Source of the DNA: Methanofastidiosum sp.
GTDB lineage: Archaea > Methanobacteriota_B > Thermococci > Methanofastidiosales > Methanofastidiosaceae
Assembly: GCA_035362715.1 (NCBI GenBank)
Contig: DAOSDU010000002.1
Coordinates: 62,001 to 126,000, forward strand
Length of the DNA stretch: 64,000 bases
Direction of reading: 5' to 3'
The stretch's first letter is position 1; every line of letters begins with the position of its first letter. The notes below the pieces were generated by a model. The model did not search any database. It was given only the letters and a program-made list of their open reading frames with translations, and was not told where the DNA came from. The position numbers and the translations under genes are program-made. Shown piece after piece: positions 9,177-17,773 of the stretch.

Positions 9177-9356
9177 ATGGAAGATGTGGTAGAAAAAACT
9201 TTTGACATGGCATTTCTAATAGAAGATTTGAGAGAAATCTGGAGAAAAACAGCTCCTTTTCACAAATTGAACGAAGAAGAAAAAAAACAGGTTTTGACTA
9301 TTATAGAGGGTATTCGAAAAAACTGTGATTTGATTTCGGATAAGGTGTCCAAATGA
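9177..9356 (+). CDS. Small acidic/basic helical protein coupled to SepCysS
   Basis: An ATG at 9177 opens a 59-codon frame (MEDVVEKTFDMAFLIEDLRE... ending DLISDKVSK) whose TGA overlaps the ATG of the SepCysS gene by ATGA (9353-9356). The sequence is predicted helical with no membrane segment. The overlap implies co-translation with SepCysS. A TATA-like stretch lies near 9147-9155 (CTTAAATAAA). Because several methanogens have an extra subunit or an N-terminal extension that brings SepRS and SepCysS together, a scaffold role is a reasonable guess but not shown. Confidence 0.7.
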   Translation: MEDVVEKTFDMAFLIEDLREIWRKTAPFHKLNEEEKKQVLTIIEGIRKNCDLISDKVSK

Positions 9357-10480
9357 ACATTGGAAAGCTTGAATTGAGAGATAGGGAAGAATCTTTTATT
9401 AATTTAAATCCTTTGCAGACTGGCGGTAAGACCACTCCTGATGCTAGGAAGGCAATCATATCATATATTGATGGCTACTCCGTCTGTGACTGGTGCAAAG
9501 GAGCACTCCAAATTACTACTGAGCCCGATATAGCCGGATTTTTAGGCGAAGTTTCAGATTTTTTAGGAATGGATTATGCCCTGCCAACTAATGGTTGCAG
9601 GGAAGCAAAATATGGTGTGATGCATGCGATTTCAACAGGAGGTAGCATTCTCTGCGATGGAAACATGCACTATAGCTCCGAAGTTGCTGCAGAGAGGGCT
9701 GGATTAAAAATATATAAAGTTCCTAACAGAGGAGAGCCAGAATACAAGATCAGTCCTTCAAGCTACGCAGAAGGATTTGAATCAATCAAACAAGAAACAG
9801 GAAAATATCCAGAGCTCGCTTTATTGACTCACGTCGATGGGGAATATGGTAATCTCGTTGATGCAAAGGAAGTTGGAAAAATATGTAATGATTACTCTGT
9901 TCCTTTTTTACTTAATACTGCATACTCTTCAGGCAGGATGGAAATAGATGGAAAGAAGATAGGGGCCGACTTTATTGCATGTTCCGGCCACAAGTCCTGG
10001 GCGGCCGGCGGGGGAAATATTGGTATACTCGCCATAAAAGAAGGATGGCAAGATAAGGTATTCAAACCTGGAACAAACTGGAAGTCAAAACCTTTGGAAA
10101 TACTTGGATGCTCTTCTAGAGGGGCATCGCTTATGGCACTTATGGCATCTTTTCCATATGTCAAGGAGAGGGTTAAAAATTGGGACGAAGAAGTCAAAAA
10201 GGCAAGATATCTTGTAAACGAGCTAGAAAAAATTGATATAAAACAGCTTGGAGAAAAACCTAAAAATCACGATTTAATAAAACTTGACACGCCCGTTTAT
10301 GACAACATTGCGAAAACGCATAAGAAAAAAGGTTACTTTCTTTATTACGAATTAAAGGACAGAGGCATCATAGGGATGAAACCTGGCAGGACAAGAAAGT
10401 TTAAGATATCCACATACGGCCTTTCTTGGGAACAGATTAGCTATGTTGCAGAGAGCTTCCTTAAAATAGGAGGGGGCTAA
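9353..10480 (+). CDS. pscS: O-phospho-L-seryl-tRNA:Cys-tRNA synthase (SepCysS)
   Basis: The 375-residue PLP enzyme converts Sep-tRNA(Cys) to Cys-tRNA(Cys) with a sulfur donor, the tRNA-dependent cysteine route of methanogens and relatives. Diagnostic features are the N-terminal FINLNPLQTGGKTTPDARKA, the conserved cysteines in CDWCKGALQ and TNGCREAKYG, LLTHVDGEYGN, and the PLP lysine in CSGHKSWAAGGG. Length agrees with the family. It is preceded by an overlapping 59-aa ORF and followed without a gap by thiI, a sulfur-transfer enzyme, forming a sulfur-tRNA cluster. Confidence 0.95.
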   Translation: MNIGKLELRDREESFINLNPLQTGGKTTPDARKAIISYIDGYSVCDWCKGALQITTEPDIAGFLGEVSDFLGMDYALPTNGCREAKYGVMHAISTGGSILCDGNMHYSSEVAAERAGLKIYKVPNRGEPEYKISPSSYAEGFESIKQETGKYPELALLTHVDGEYGNLVDAKEVGKICNDYSVPFLLNTAYSSGRMEIDGKKIGADFIACSGHKSWAAGGGNIGILAIKEGWQDKVFKPGTNWKSKPLEILGCSSRGASLMALMASFPYVKERVKNWDEEVKKARYLVNELEKIDIKQLGEKPKNHDLIKLDTPVYDNIAKTHKKKGYFLYYELKDRGIIGMKPGRTRKFKISTYGLSWEQISYVAESFLKIGGG

Positions 10481-11584
10481 TTGGAAGGTTGCGTCCTTGT
10501 TAGATATGGAGAAATAGCCTTAAAGTCAGATCAAACAAGAAAATGGTGGAACAAGACTCTATTGGAAAATATGGAGGATTGCCTAAATAAAAATGATATA
10601 TCTTACTCTTCAATTAGTGTTGTCTTGGGCAGGTTAATTGTTTATACAGAAGAAACAAGGAAAGCTTCAATTGCTTTAAAGAATGTTTTTGGTATTAAAT
10701 CACTTTCACCAGCTATAAAAATAGAATCAGATTTTGAAAATATTAAAGAGATGTCTTTGGAGTTATCAAAAGATAAAGGCAAGAAGTTTAGGGTTAGTGC
10801 TAGAAGAATCACTAAAGAATTCTCTATGAATTCAAATGAAGTAAACGAAGTTCTAGGGGCATATCTAAAGGAAAAGCTTAATCTTGAAGTAAGTCTTTTG
10901 AATTATGACTTTGAGATGGGGATAGAATTTCTTGAAGGCTATGCATATCTTTTCACTGAAAGAGTTGAAGCATACGGAGGGCTACCGCTTGGTGTGCAGG
11001 GCGATGCATTATGTCTTGTATCAAGTGGAATTGACTCTCCAGTTGCAGCATGGTTACTGATGAAAAGAGGGTGCAGGGTAGATCTTATGCATTTTAAGAT
11101 TACCGAAGAAGGGTACCAAAAATATTTAAGAATAAAGGAAAATCTTCAGAAGTTTTCATATGGCCATGAAATTAAAGATTACATTATTGATGGTGTGCCA
11201 TACCTTTCAAATACAAAGCAAAAATTATGTGAGAATGGAAAAGAAAAGTGGTTATGCATTTTTTGCAAGAGAAGATTCCTTAAGGAAGCTGAGCGGGTAT
11301 GTAATGAAAAAGGGTATCTTGCAATTATTACTGGTGAAAATCTTGGCCAAGTCGCCTCCCAAACTTTAAAAAATCTTACTCTTCTTGATTCAACAGTTAA
11401 AACACCTGTACTGAGGCCAGTTTTGACTTATGATAAAAACGAGATAGTCGAGATGGCAAGAACAATAAATACCTATCAGATTTCAAAAGAAAAGGAACCT
11501 AAATGTCCATTCACGCCAAATTATCCGATGACTGCGGGCAGTATAGAAGAGCTTGAAAGTATTGAGAGGATACTATGGGAGTAA
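10481..11584 (+). CDS. thiI: tRNA 4-thiouridine synthase ThiI
   Basis: The 367-residue protein has an N-terminal ferredoxin-like and THUMP region (to about residue 165) and a PP-loop ATPase domain with the signature SSGIDSPVAAWLL near residue 180. A CIFC motif near residue 259 matches the CxxC that archaeal ThiI uses for sulfur chemistry. No rhodanese domain is present. It adenylates U8 of tRNA and inserts sulfur. It starts with TTG directly after the pscS stop; GGAGGGGG just upstream is a strong ribosome-binding site. The 3' end overlaps the next gene by ten bases. Confidence 0.93.
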   Translation: MEGCVLVRYGEIALKSDQTRKWWNKTLLENMEDCLNKNDISYSSISVVLGRLIVYTEETRKASIALKNVFGIKSLSPAIKIESDFENIKEMSLELSKDKGKKFRVSARRITKEFSMNSNEVNEVLGAYLKEKLNLEVSLLNYDFEMGIEFLEGYAYLFTERVEAYGGLPLGVQGDALCLVSSGIDSPVAAWLLMKRGCRVDLMHFKITEEGYQKYLRIKENLQKFSYGHEIKDYIIDGVPYLSNTKQKLCENGKEKWLCIFCKRRFLKEAERVCNEKGYLAIITGENLGQVASQTLKNLTLLDSTVKTPVLRPVLTYDKNEIVEMARTINTYQISKEKEPKCPFTPNYPMTAGSIEELESIERILWE

Positions 11585-12417
11585 AAGAATTCATTGAAAT
11601 AACAAGACCGTCAAACGCACTTTTTTCTGGCGTTGCAGTCCTAATAGGTGCACTTGTGGCAGGAGGCGGATTTACAGATATTTTCAAGATTGTTTCAGTA
11701 TTCTTCGTTGCAATATTTGCCTGTGCCGGCGGAAATACAATAAATGATTACTTTGACTACGAGATAGACAAGATAAATGCGCCAAAAAGAGTCCTGCCAA
11801 GAGGCGCGATGAATTTAATGACTGCTTATAGATTCTCAATTATGTTGTTTATTATTTCATGCATATTTGCATTTATGGTTAATATTTTAGCATTTTCAAT
11901 ATGTGTTGCAGCTTGCATTTTGATGTATATATACGCAATGATTCTAAAAAGAAAACCATTCTCGGGGAACATCCTTGTGTCTTTTCTAACATCCATAACT
12001 TTTATCTATGGTGGCACGGCAGTTGGAAGTTATAAAGGCGTATTAATTCTCGCCTTGATTTCATTTTTTGCTATGGTCTCAAGGGAACTTGTAAAAGATA
12101 TAGAAGATTTAGAGGGTGACATAAAAAAGGGCGCGAAAACCCTCCCCGCTATAATAGGCGAGTCAAAAACATTTAGCTTGGCCTTTGTTTCTCTTCTGAT
12201 AGCGGCTTTTCTCTTATATGTCCCCTTTGTTATCGGGCTTTACGGCTATATTTATCTTGGAATTGTAACGCCTATTGTAATTTTTGTCTTTTACATACTT
12301 TATAAAATTCTAAAGCATAATGAGAATTCAGGGGCGATACAGAAAAACATAAAGAAGGCAATGTATCTTGTCTTATTGATATTCCTTCTAAGTGCGCTTA
12401 TTTATAGAATTACTTAA
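11575..12417 (+). CDS. Digeranylgeranylglyceryl phosphate synthase (UbiA family)
   Basis: The 280-residue membrane protein has eight or nine spans and the two Asp-rich prenyltransferase motifs NDYFDYEID (near residue 62) and DIEDLEGD (near residue 178), with ITRPSNALFSG at the N-terminus typical of DGGGP synthases. It adds the second geranylgeranyl chain to GGGP, making the archaeal diether lipid core. It overlaps thiI by ten bases, which suggests translational coupling rather than shared function. Confidence 0.92.
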   Translation: MGVKEFIEITRPSNALFSGVAVLIGALVAGGGFTDIFKIVSVFFVAIFACAGGNTINDYFDYEIDKINAPKRVLPRGAMNLMTAYRFSIMLFIISCIFAFMVNILAFSICVAACILMYIYAMILKRKPFSGNILVSFLTSITFIYGGTAVGSYKGVLILALISFFAMVSRELVKDIEDLEGDIKKGAKTLPAIIGESKTFSLAFVSLLIAAFLLYVPFVIGLYGYIYLGIVTPIVIFVFYILYKILKHNENSGAIQKNIKKAMYLVLLIFLLSALIYRIT

Positions 12418-12431
12418 ACGAGGCCAAAGAT

Positions 12432-13238
12432 ATGATTTATGTTACAGACCTGACTGAATACCTATTCTGTCCGTATAAACTATACCTCAAAAAAATTAAA
12501 GGCCTCCCGCTTCCACAAACACCTGAGATGCTAACCGGAACGATAATACACAAGATATACGAAGAAGTGATGTTGAGAGAAAAGATAATAATTGATCAAC
12601 GAATAGATGAAAAAATGGGAATCGATGAAATCTTTAAGATTCTCTATGCAGATTCCAAAAGAGTCATTAAGAATATAATGATAAAAAACAAGGAAAAATT
12701 AAAAGATGCCGGCGTAGACTACCTAGAACTCATTAAAGAGCTCCAGGAAGAATTAAAGGAAGATGAGCTCTTGAAATCAATCCGGATCAAAAAATACATA
12801 GGTCTTTATGGCAAGGACCAAAATCTTTACAAAAATCTTTTCATGATGAAGGATATGGAGTATTCGATATTCTCAAATGAGTTGGGTTTAAGTGGAAAAA
12901 TTGATAAGCTTGAAGAAGATTCAGAAGGAAACTTATTTCCTGTAGAACTTAAAACTGGGCTATTTTCAAACGGTATAAGAAAACATGAAAAACTACAAGT
13001 TTCAGCATATGCCCTGCTTTTAGAAAAAGAAAGAGGAATAAAAATACCTTTGGGATTTTTAGAATATTACCAGGTCAAACAGAGGATCCCTTTTCTGATT
13101 AAAGACGAAGACAAGAAGGAAGTACTGGATATACTATCAAAAGTAAAAGAACTTCTTGAAGGAGAAAAGGAGCCTAGAAAGGATAGGAAGAACTTCTGTA
13201 AGCGATGCGGATACAATGAATTCTGCTGGGGGAGCTAG
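12432..13238 (+). CDS. Cas4/Dna2-type PD-(D/E)XK nuclease, not linked to CRISPR
   Basis: The 268-residue protein begins YVTDLTEYLFCPYKLYLKK, the Cas4 N-terminal region with the first cluster cysteine. TGTIIHKIYEE supplies the active-site His, SGKIDKLEE and FPVELKTG give the PD-(D/E)XK D and ExK, and the C-terminal CKRCGYNEFC supplies the other three cysteines for a 4Fe-4S cluster. This is the set expected for Cas4-family 5'-3' exonucleases. No cas1, cas2 or repeat array is present in the window, so a housekeeping DNA-processing role is more likely. It starts 14 bases after the DGGGP synthase gene and overlaps the convergent gene by four bases. Confidence 0.85.
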   Translation: MIYVTDLTEYLFCPYKLYLKKIKGLPLPQTPEMLTGTIIHKIYEEVMLREKIIIDQRIDEKMGIDEIFKILYADSKRVIKNIMIKNKEKLKDAGVDYLELIKELQEELKEDELLKSIRIKKYIGLYGKDQNLYKNLFMMKDMEYSIFSNELGLSGKIDKLEEDSEGNLFPVELKTGLFSNGIRKHEKLQVSAYALLLEKERGIKIPLGFLEYYQVKQRIPFLIKDEDKKEVLDILSKVKELLEGEKEPRKDRKNFCKRCGYNEFCWGS

Positions 13239-14158
13239 CTGTAAGTTTTCTTTATGTTTGAGAACTCTTCATCATTGAAGCTATTGATTATTGTAACTCT
13301 TTCTGCTTTTATTGCTTTGATATATTTCATGAAAAGGTCATCTTGACTATTTCCTTCTATGTAAAGTTTTGAAGGTATATCTACAAGAAGTCTGTTGTTT
13401 ACTGTAGATATGGCATGAAGTATCTGTATCCCATCTTTATCTATATCTACAATATAAACATATGAAGAGTAACCTTTAGTAATTGCCATTGAAGTGTAAA
13501 GAATAGCAAAATCTTCGCAATCCCCTCCTCCAAAATCTATAGTTTCGTCAGGGTAGAAAATTATGTCAGGGAAGTTCTGTGTCGTTACAGAGTCTCTGAG
13601 TTTGACTTCAAGCCACTTATCATTTTTTAAATCATATGCCTTGATGTTTGTCCATTCCTGAGTGCCTTCTGAAGTCCGGGTAAATGGGTCATAATAGTAG
13701 TAAAAATTGTCTACGATGTACTCGTATGAATTTAAGAGATAGTTCCCAGAGGGGATTTTTTCATTTAATTGATTTATTCCTTCGGAATTTGGAGTGATAA
13801 ATTTTCCGATGTCTCTCTGATCTTCAACTATATTATTCTCTATTCTTGTAGAATATCTCTGCAGAATCAGCGACGATCTTTTCTGCGAATTAATAAATAG
13901 TTCTTGATAAACAAGTAGTTCTTCATTTTCTTCTTGGGCGCTGGAAAGAAGTTTTTCTAAATCTTGAATCTTTTCAGTGTATTGTTCAACTTGATCATCT
14001 GTTGCGTTCTGAGCTAATACCGGTGGTAGAGGGGGACCACTAGAATAATACTCTGTGAAAAAAACATTGTCTATCACTATGAACATAGCGATAAAAATAA
14101 CTGGAATTATGAACCATTTCTTTGGAGTTTTCTTTTTTTGATTCTTTTCCGAAACCAT
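13235..14158 (-). CDS. Membrane-anchored transglutaminase-like protein
   Basis: The 307-residue protein has a basic N-terminus, one membrane span (about residues 16-30), a coiled coil (about 50-80, ENEEL repeats) and a C-terminal transglutaminase-like fold with GGGDCEDFAIL (catalytic Cys near 213), ILHAIST (His near 246) and VDIPSK (Asp). The triad suggests a thiol peptidase or amidase outside the membrane. The 3' end overlaps the Cas4-like gene tail to tail. The response regulator next door is in the same direction after a 45-base gap. Confidence 0.75.
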   Translation of the reverse strand: MVSEKNQKKKTPKKWFIIPVIFIAMFIVIDNVFFTEYYSSGPPLPPVLAQNATDDQVEQYTEKIQDLEKLLSSAQEENEELLVYQELFINSQKRSSLILQRYSTRIENNIVEDQRDIGKFITPNSEGINQLNEKIPSGNYLLNSYEYIVDNFYYYYDPFTRTSEGTQEWTNIKAYDLKNDKWLEVKLRDSVTTQNFPDIIFYPDETIDFGGGDCEDFAILYTSMAITKGYSSYVYIVDIDKDGIQILHAISTVNNRLLVDIPSKLYIEGNSQDDLFMKYIKAIKAERVTIINSFNDEEFSNIKKTYS

Positions 14159-14203
14159 TAAAATAAACTATAATTTAATATATTTAAGAGTTATTACTAA
14201 TGT

Positions 14204-14548
14204 CTATTTCTTGGCATATTTATTAATTAATTCGTTTAGCTCTGATATCTTAAACGGTTTTCTTATCACATCTTTTGCCCCAGCTTCAAGAGCTTTGGGT
14301 CCAAGGTAGCCATAAGCTGTAATGGCCACTATTCTGGCATCTGGATCGACCGCCAATATTTCTTTTATTACCTCGATTCCATCCTTTTTTGGAAGTTTTA
14401 GATCCATAAGAGTTATGTCGGGTTTATGTTTCATATACATCTCAAATGCTTCATCTCCATCTTTTGCAAGAAGAAGTTCGTAACCAAGTGATATTTTATA
14501 AAAGTCCAAAAGCTCCAAATAATCCTCGGCTATTAATACTTTCACCAT
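14204..14548 (-). CDS. Single-domain response regulator (CheY-like)
   Basis: The 114-residue protein is only a receiver domain: acidic pair in IAEDY, phospho-acceptor Asp in LMDLKLPKKDG near residue 50, Thr/Ala switch in VAITAYG, and Lys in VIRKPF. No output domain follows. It lies nine bases downstream of a small kinase-like membrane protein, so the two are likely one unit. The output partner is unknown. Confidence 0.92.
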   Translation of the reverse strand: MVKVLIAEDYLELLDFYKISLGYELLLAKDGDEAFEMYMKHKPDITLMDLKLPKKDGIEVIKEILAVDPDARIVAITAYGYLGPKALEAGAKDVIRKPFKISELNELINKYAKK

Positions 14549-14557
14549 TTTAATACC

Positions 14558-14926
14558 TCATGTAATTTCATTATACATCTTTTCCATATTATCGAGAGTT
14601 TTTTTCAGGAATAACAGTTGTTCTCTCTCTCCTGGTGGTAGATTTTCAGCCTTCAAAGAGTCTGCCACACCCATGACTATTGTCAGAGGGTTTCTAAAGT
14701 AGTCAATCACGTTTCTAATCCTATATGACACGTATTCGAGAATCACTGCGGCCACTAAAAAGGCTATAACTGAACCCCTAACCATGTAAAAAGATCTGTC
14801 CCCCAGCATGAAATAGGAAACTCCTATTATCAATATTATCAATATTGAAATTAGATAACCGCCTATTTTGATACTGAAAATCTTTTTCATGGACTGACTA
14901 TGATAGGGGTCAATGTATAAAAGCAT
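14558..14926 (-). CDS. Small membrane protein with a DHp-like tail and no ATPase domain
   Basis: The 122-residue product has two membrane spans (about residues 22-40 and 50-66) followed by a helix containing IDYFRNPLTIV and a second helix (LLFLKKTLDNMEKM), laid out like a histidine-kinase dimerisation (DHp) domain. Where kinases have HELRTPL this protein has DYFRNPL, so the usual phospho-His is Asp, and there is no HATPase domain. A second start, ATG 14890, gives MKKIFSIK and may be the true one. It precedes a CheY-like protein by nine bases. It may dock that regulator without phosphorylating it; this is inference. Confidence 0.6.
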   Translation of the reverse strand: MLLYIDPYHSQSMKKIFSIKIGGYLISILIILIIGVSYFMLGDRSFYMVRGSVIAFLVAAVILEYVSYRIRNVIDYFRNPLTIVMGVADSLKAENLPPGEREQLLFLKKTLDNMEKMYNEIT

Positions 14927-14965
14927 TGCTATTATTTTAGGTGAATTATTGCCCCGAGATTATGC

Positions 14966-15700
14966 TCATTTTAATAAAATAAGAATCATAACTACTCTAA
15001 GCATAACATCTCCAAATAAAACAGCTATAAAATACCCAATTGTTATGGGCACGACAAATGGGAGACCTGGAGTCGCCCAAAGATTGTCTATGCCTTTTTC
15101 AATCAACTCTTCTTTATACTTCTTGACATCGAAATCCAAATCTCCAATGAAAAGTCTGATTGTTCTTTTTCCCTCTTTAAACTCCTCTAAGGGATAAAAT
15201 TTGTCAGACAATTTATCTGTTTTTAGTCTATAACCGACCATCATAGCAACTATTTTTTTGAGCTTCCCTGAATAATATTCTTTTGGAGAATCCTTTCTAA
15301 ATAAATTATATGCTAGAATCAAAATAGGGAGAAAAAGGCTGATGATTAAGGCATTATCAAAAACTGATACGGGAAATAGTCCAAATGCATATTCTTTTCC
15401 GGGAAGGGAGGGTAAAAGCGCTCCAAGGCCCATTAATATTTTTCCATCTCCTCCTCCAAACAGCCCTAGATAGAATAACAAAAGAGCAAGTCCAAACATT
15501 AGTAAAAATACTCCACCAGTAATCAATATGGGCCTAAACGATTGAAATGTAAAGGAAAGATAAATTGCATGAGTAAATCCTATTATTGCAAGAATAATCC
15601 AGTGCCACTCTTCAATCTCTCTCTTTTTTATGTCAAGATAAGAAGCATGAAAAAGGACAACCCCCCCGATGAATATTTTAAGAATGGTAAATAAATCCAT
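14966..15700 (-). CDS. A24-family prepilin/preflagellin peptidase (FlaK/EppA-like)
   Basis: The 244-residue integral membrane protein carries both catalytic aspartates of the GxGD aspartyl proteases: YLDIKKREI near residue 22 and GGGDGK near residue 88. It has about six spans and a soluble insert (about residues 150-200). Such enzymes cut type III signal peptides of archaeal pilins and archaellins. Pilin-like surface proteins with fitting N-termini are encoded at 55795 and 60586. It stands alone upstream of the kinase-like protein. Confidence 0.85.
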   Translation of the reverse strand: MDLFTILKIFIGGVVLFHASYLDIKKREIEEWHWIILAIIGFTHAIYLSFTFQSFRPILITGGVFLLMFGLALLLFYLGLFGGGDGKILMGLGALLPSLPGKEYAFGLFPVSVFDNALIISLFLPILILAYNLFRKDSPKEYYSGKLKKIVAMMVGYRLKTDKLSDKFYPLEEFKEGKRTIRLFIGDLDFDVKKYKEELIEKGIDNLWATPGLPFVVPITIGYFIAVLFGDVMLRVVMILILLK

Positions 15701-15808
15701 GAAGATATTTAAGACATTGAATTTAAAAGGTTTGATTATCTCTTTATCTCTAAAAAATAACTATTAAAATTTAAATTGAATATGGAATTACATTAAAAAA
15801 ATAAAAAA

Positions 15809-17164
15809 TTATTTAGGAGGCATTTCTATTATGCCATGCTTCATTAGCATGTGTGTTTCATCTCTGGCCTTTTTGATGGTTTTTTCGGCAATTTCATAAA
15901 GCTCGTTTTTATTGTATTTGACTCTTGCAATGCCCTGTTCAATTGCCTTCATGCCTACGGCCACAGCCTCCCTTGGGAATACTTCCCACTCGCTCATCTT
16001 GGGGACTATGTATTCATCAGAAAGACCTTTGTCCTCTGCTGTCTTTGCAATTTCAAATGCAGCTGCAACGCACATTTCATCAGTAATAGTTTTTGCTCGA
16101 ACATCTAAAGCTCCTCTAAAAATACCAGGGAACACAATTGAATTGTTTATTTGATTTGGGAAGTCGCTTCTTCCTGTTCCAACAATTCTAACACCAGCTT
16201 CTTTTGCCTCCCACGGCCAAATCTCCGGCATAGGATTTGCGGATGCAAATAGGATTGCATCAGTTGCCATTTCTCTTACCTCTTCCTTTTTTATGGTGTC
16301 TGGGCCAGGTTTTGATGCAGCTATACAAATGTCAGCTCCTTTAAGCGCTTCTTTTATCCCACCACTCCTCTGCTCCTTGTTTGCATTGATGCATAGATCC
16401 CATTTGAAGGGATTATTTGTTTTATCAGCCTCAAGGTCTTTTCTGTTTGCGTTTAAGATTCCTTTTGAATCAACTGCAGTTATGTTTTTCTTTTTTGCTC
16501 CAGCAGCAACTAAGACTCTTGAACTTGCAATATTTGCGGCGCCTGTTCCTACAAGTACGATATTAGCTTCGCTAAGTTTTTTGCCAACGACCTTTAAGGC
16601 ATTAATCGCTCCTGCAACTTCTACAGTAGCTGTGCCCTGTTGGTCATCATGCCATACCGGTATGTCCATTTCCTTATCGGCCCTTAATTTATCCAGGATA
16701 AAGAAGCACTTTGGCTTTTCAAGGTCTTCAAGATTAATTCCTCCAAATGTGGGTTTGAGCAGTTTGCATACTTCAATTATTTTGTCCGGGTTTCGTGTGT
16801 CAAGGCAGATCGGATACGCATCGACTCCACCAAGATACTTGAAAAGAAGAGCTTTCCCTTCCATGACTGGCATAGCGGCCTCTGGTCCGATATTACCAAG
16901 ACCCAATACTCTTGTTCCATCAGACACTACAGCAACTGCATTTCCCTTGTTTGTATGGTCAAATACGGCTTCCTTATTCTTGTGGATAGCCTTACAAGGC
17001 TCGGCAACTCCGGGGGTATACCATATCGCAAAATCAGAGAAGTCTCTTATACAAACTTTTGATGCAATCTCAATCTTTCCCTTGTAAAATGGGTGTAGTT
17101 TCATTGCATCTTCTGCCGGTTTTGATGCTTTTTTAATCAGATCTTCCTTTGAAAGTTTTTCCAT
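15809..17164 (-). CDS. NAD(P)-dependent malic enzyme
   Basis: The 451-residue protein oxidatively decarboxylates malate to pyruvate. It shows the malic enzyme sequence YTPGVAEPCKAI with the catalytic Tyr, GNAVAVVSDGTRVLGLGNIGP, the metal-binding WHDDQQGTA, the NAD-binding LVGTGAANIASSRVL and FPGIFRGALDVRA. No C-terminal phosphotransacetylase domain is present. AGGTGAT precedes the ATG. It is the last gene of the fumarase operon, eight bases behind the beta subunit, giving a fumarate to malate to pyruvate path. Confidence 0.95.
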   Translation of the reverse strand: MEKLSKEDLIKKASKPAEDAMKLHPFYKGKIEIASKVCIRDFSDFAIWYTPGVAEPCKAIHKNKEAVFDHTNKGNAVAVVSDGTRVLGLGNIGPEAAMPVMEGKALLFKYLGGVDAYPICLDTRNPDKIIEVCKLLKPTFGGINLEDLEKPKCFFILDKLRADKEMDIPVWHDDQQGTATVEVAGAINALKVVGKKLSEANIVLVGTGAANIASSRVLVAAGAKKKNITAVDSKGILNANRKDLEADKTNNPFKWDLCINANKEQRSGGIKEALKGADICIAASKPGPDTIKKEEVREMATDAILFASANPMPEIWPWEAKEAGVRIVGTGRSDFPNQINNSIVFPGIFRGALDVRAKTITDEMCVAAAFEIAKTAEDKGLSDEYIVPKMSEWEVFPREAVAVGMKAIEQGIARVKYNKNELYEIAEKTIKKARDETHMLMKHGIIEMPPK

Positions 17165-17172
17165 TAAATCAC

Positions 17173-17769
17173 CTATATTTTTAATATCTCCTTTGCCCTT
17201 GGTATATTTTTTTCAACTTCCTTATCAACATCGGCATAAAGGCTATTACCATGTGCATCAATTGCAACTGTCAGTGGGCCAAACTTCTCACCAACTAGTA
17301 CCCATAAAGCTTCAGGCATCCCAAGCTCATACCATTCTACGCCAAGTACTTCTTTAATTCCCTTGGCGGCAAGAACTGCGGCACCACCTGTTATTGCAAG
17401 ATAGACACATCCAAATTTTTTCATTGCATCAACTGTAGGCTTTGACATTCCGCCTTTTCCAATTATTGCTGAAACCTTAAACTTCTCTATAAACTCTGGT
17501 TCAAGCGAATTCATTCGAGTCGATGTAGTTGGACCTGCCGCAACTGCTCTCCACTTGTCATTTTGCTTTACCATGATCGGCCCGCAGTGATAGATTGCAG
17601 CACCCTTAAAGTCGTAGGGGATTTTCTTACCCTCCTTGGCATACTCAAGTGCATGCATATGGGCTTCATCTCGGGCGGTAAAGAAAACTCCATTAAGATA
17701 AACTGTTTCCCCAATCTTTAACTCTCTAACAGTTTTTTCATCAAGTGGTAAATTTAGTATCTTGTCCAT
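17173..17769 (-). CDS. fumB: Class I fumarate hydratase, beta subunit
   Basis: The 198-residue protein matches the C-terminal (beta) part of class I fumarase/L(+)-tartrate dehydratase: VYLNGVFFTARDEAH, AIYHCGPIM, AAGPTTSTRMNS with the substrate-binding Thr/Ser/Arg, IGKGGMSKPT and MPEALWVLVGEKFGPLTVAIDAHG. With the alpha subunit it hydrates fumarate to malate. The start has AGAGGTGAT upstream and is four bases after the alpha-subunit stop. Tartrate dehydratase cannot be fully excluded, but malic enzyme next door supports fumarase. Confidence 0.92.
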   Translation of the reverse strand: MDKILNLPLDEKTVRELKIGETVYLNGVFFTARDEAHMHALEYAKEGKKIPYDFKGAAIYHCGPIMVKQNDKWRAVAAGPTTSTRMNSLEPEFIEKFKVSAIIGKGGMSKPTVDAMKKFGCVYLAITGGAAVLAAKGIKEVLGVEWYELGMPEALWVLVGEKFGPLTVAIDAHGNSLYADVDKEVEKNIPRAKEILKI

Positions 17770-17773
17770 AATA

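Noticed and set aside
12432..13238. CRISPR locus suggested by a Cas4-like gene
   Set aside because: No direct-repeat array and no other cas gene could be found in the window.
16293..17087. 264-codon frame opposite the malic enzyme gene
   Set aside because: The frame mirrors a well-conserved enzyme on the other strand, has no ribosome site and its translation (Ser, Leu and Pro rich) fits no family.
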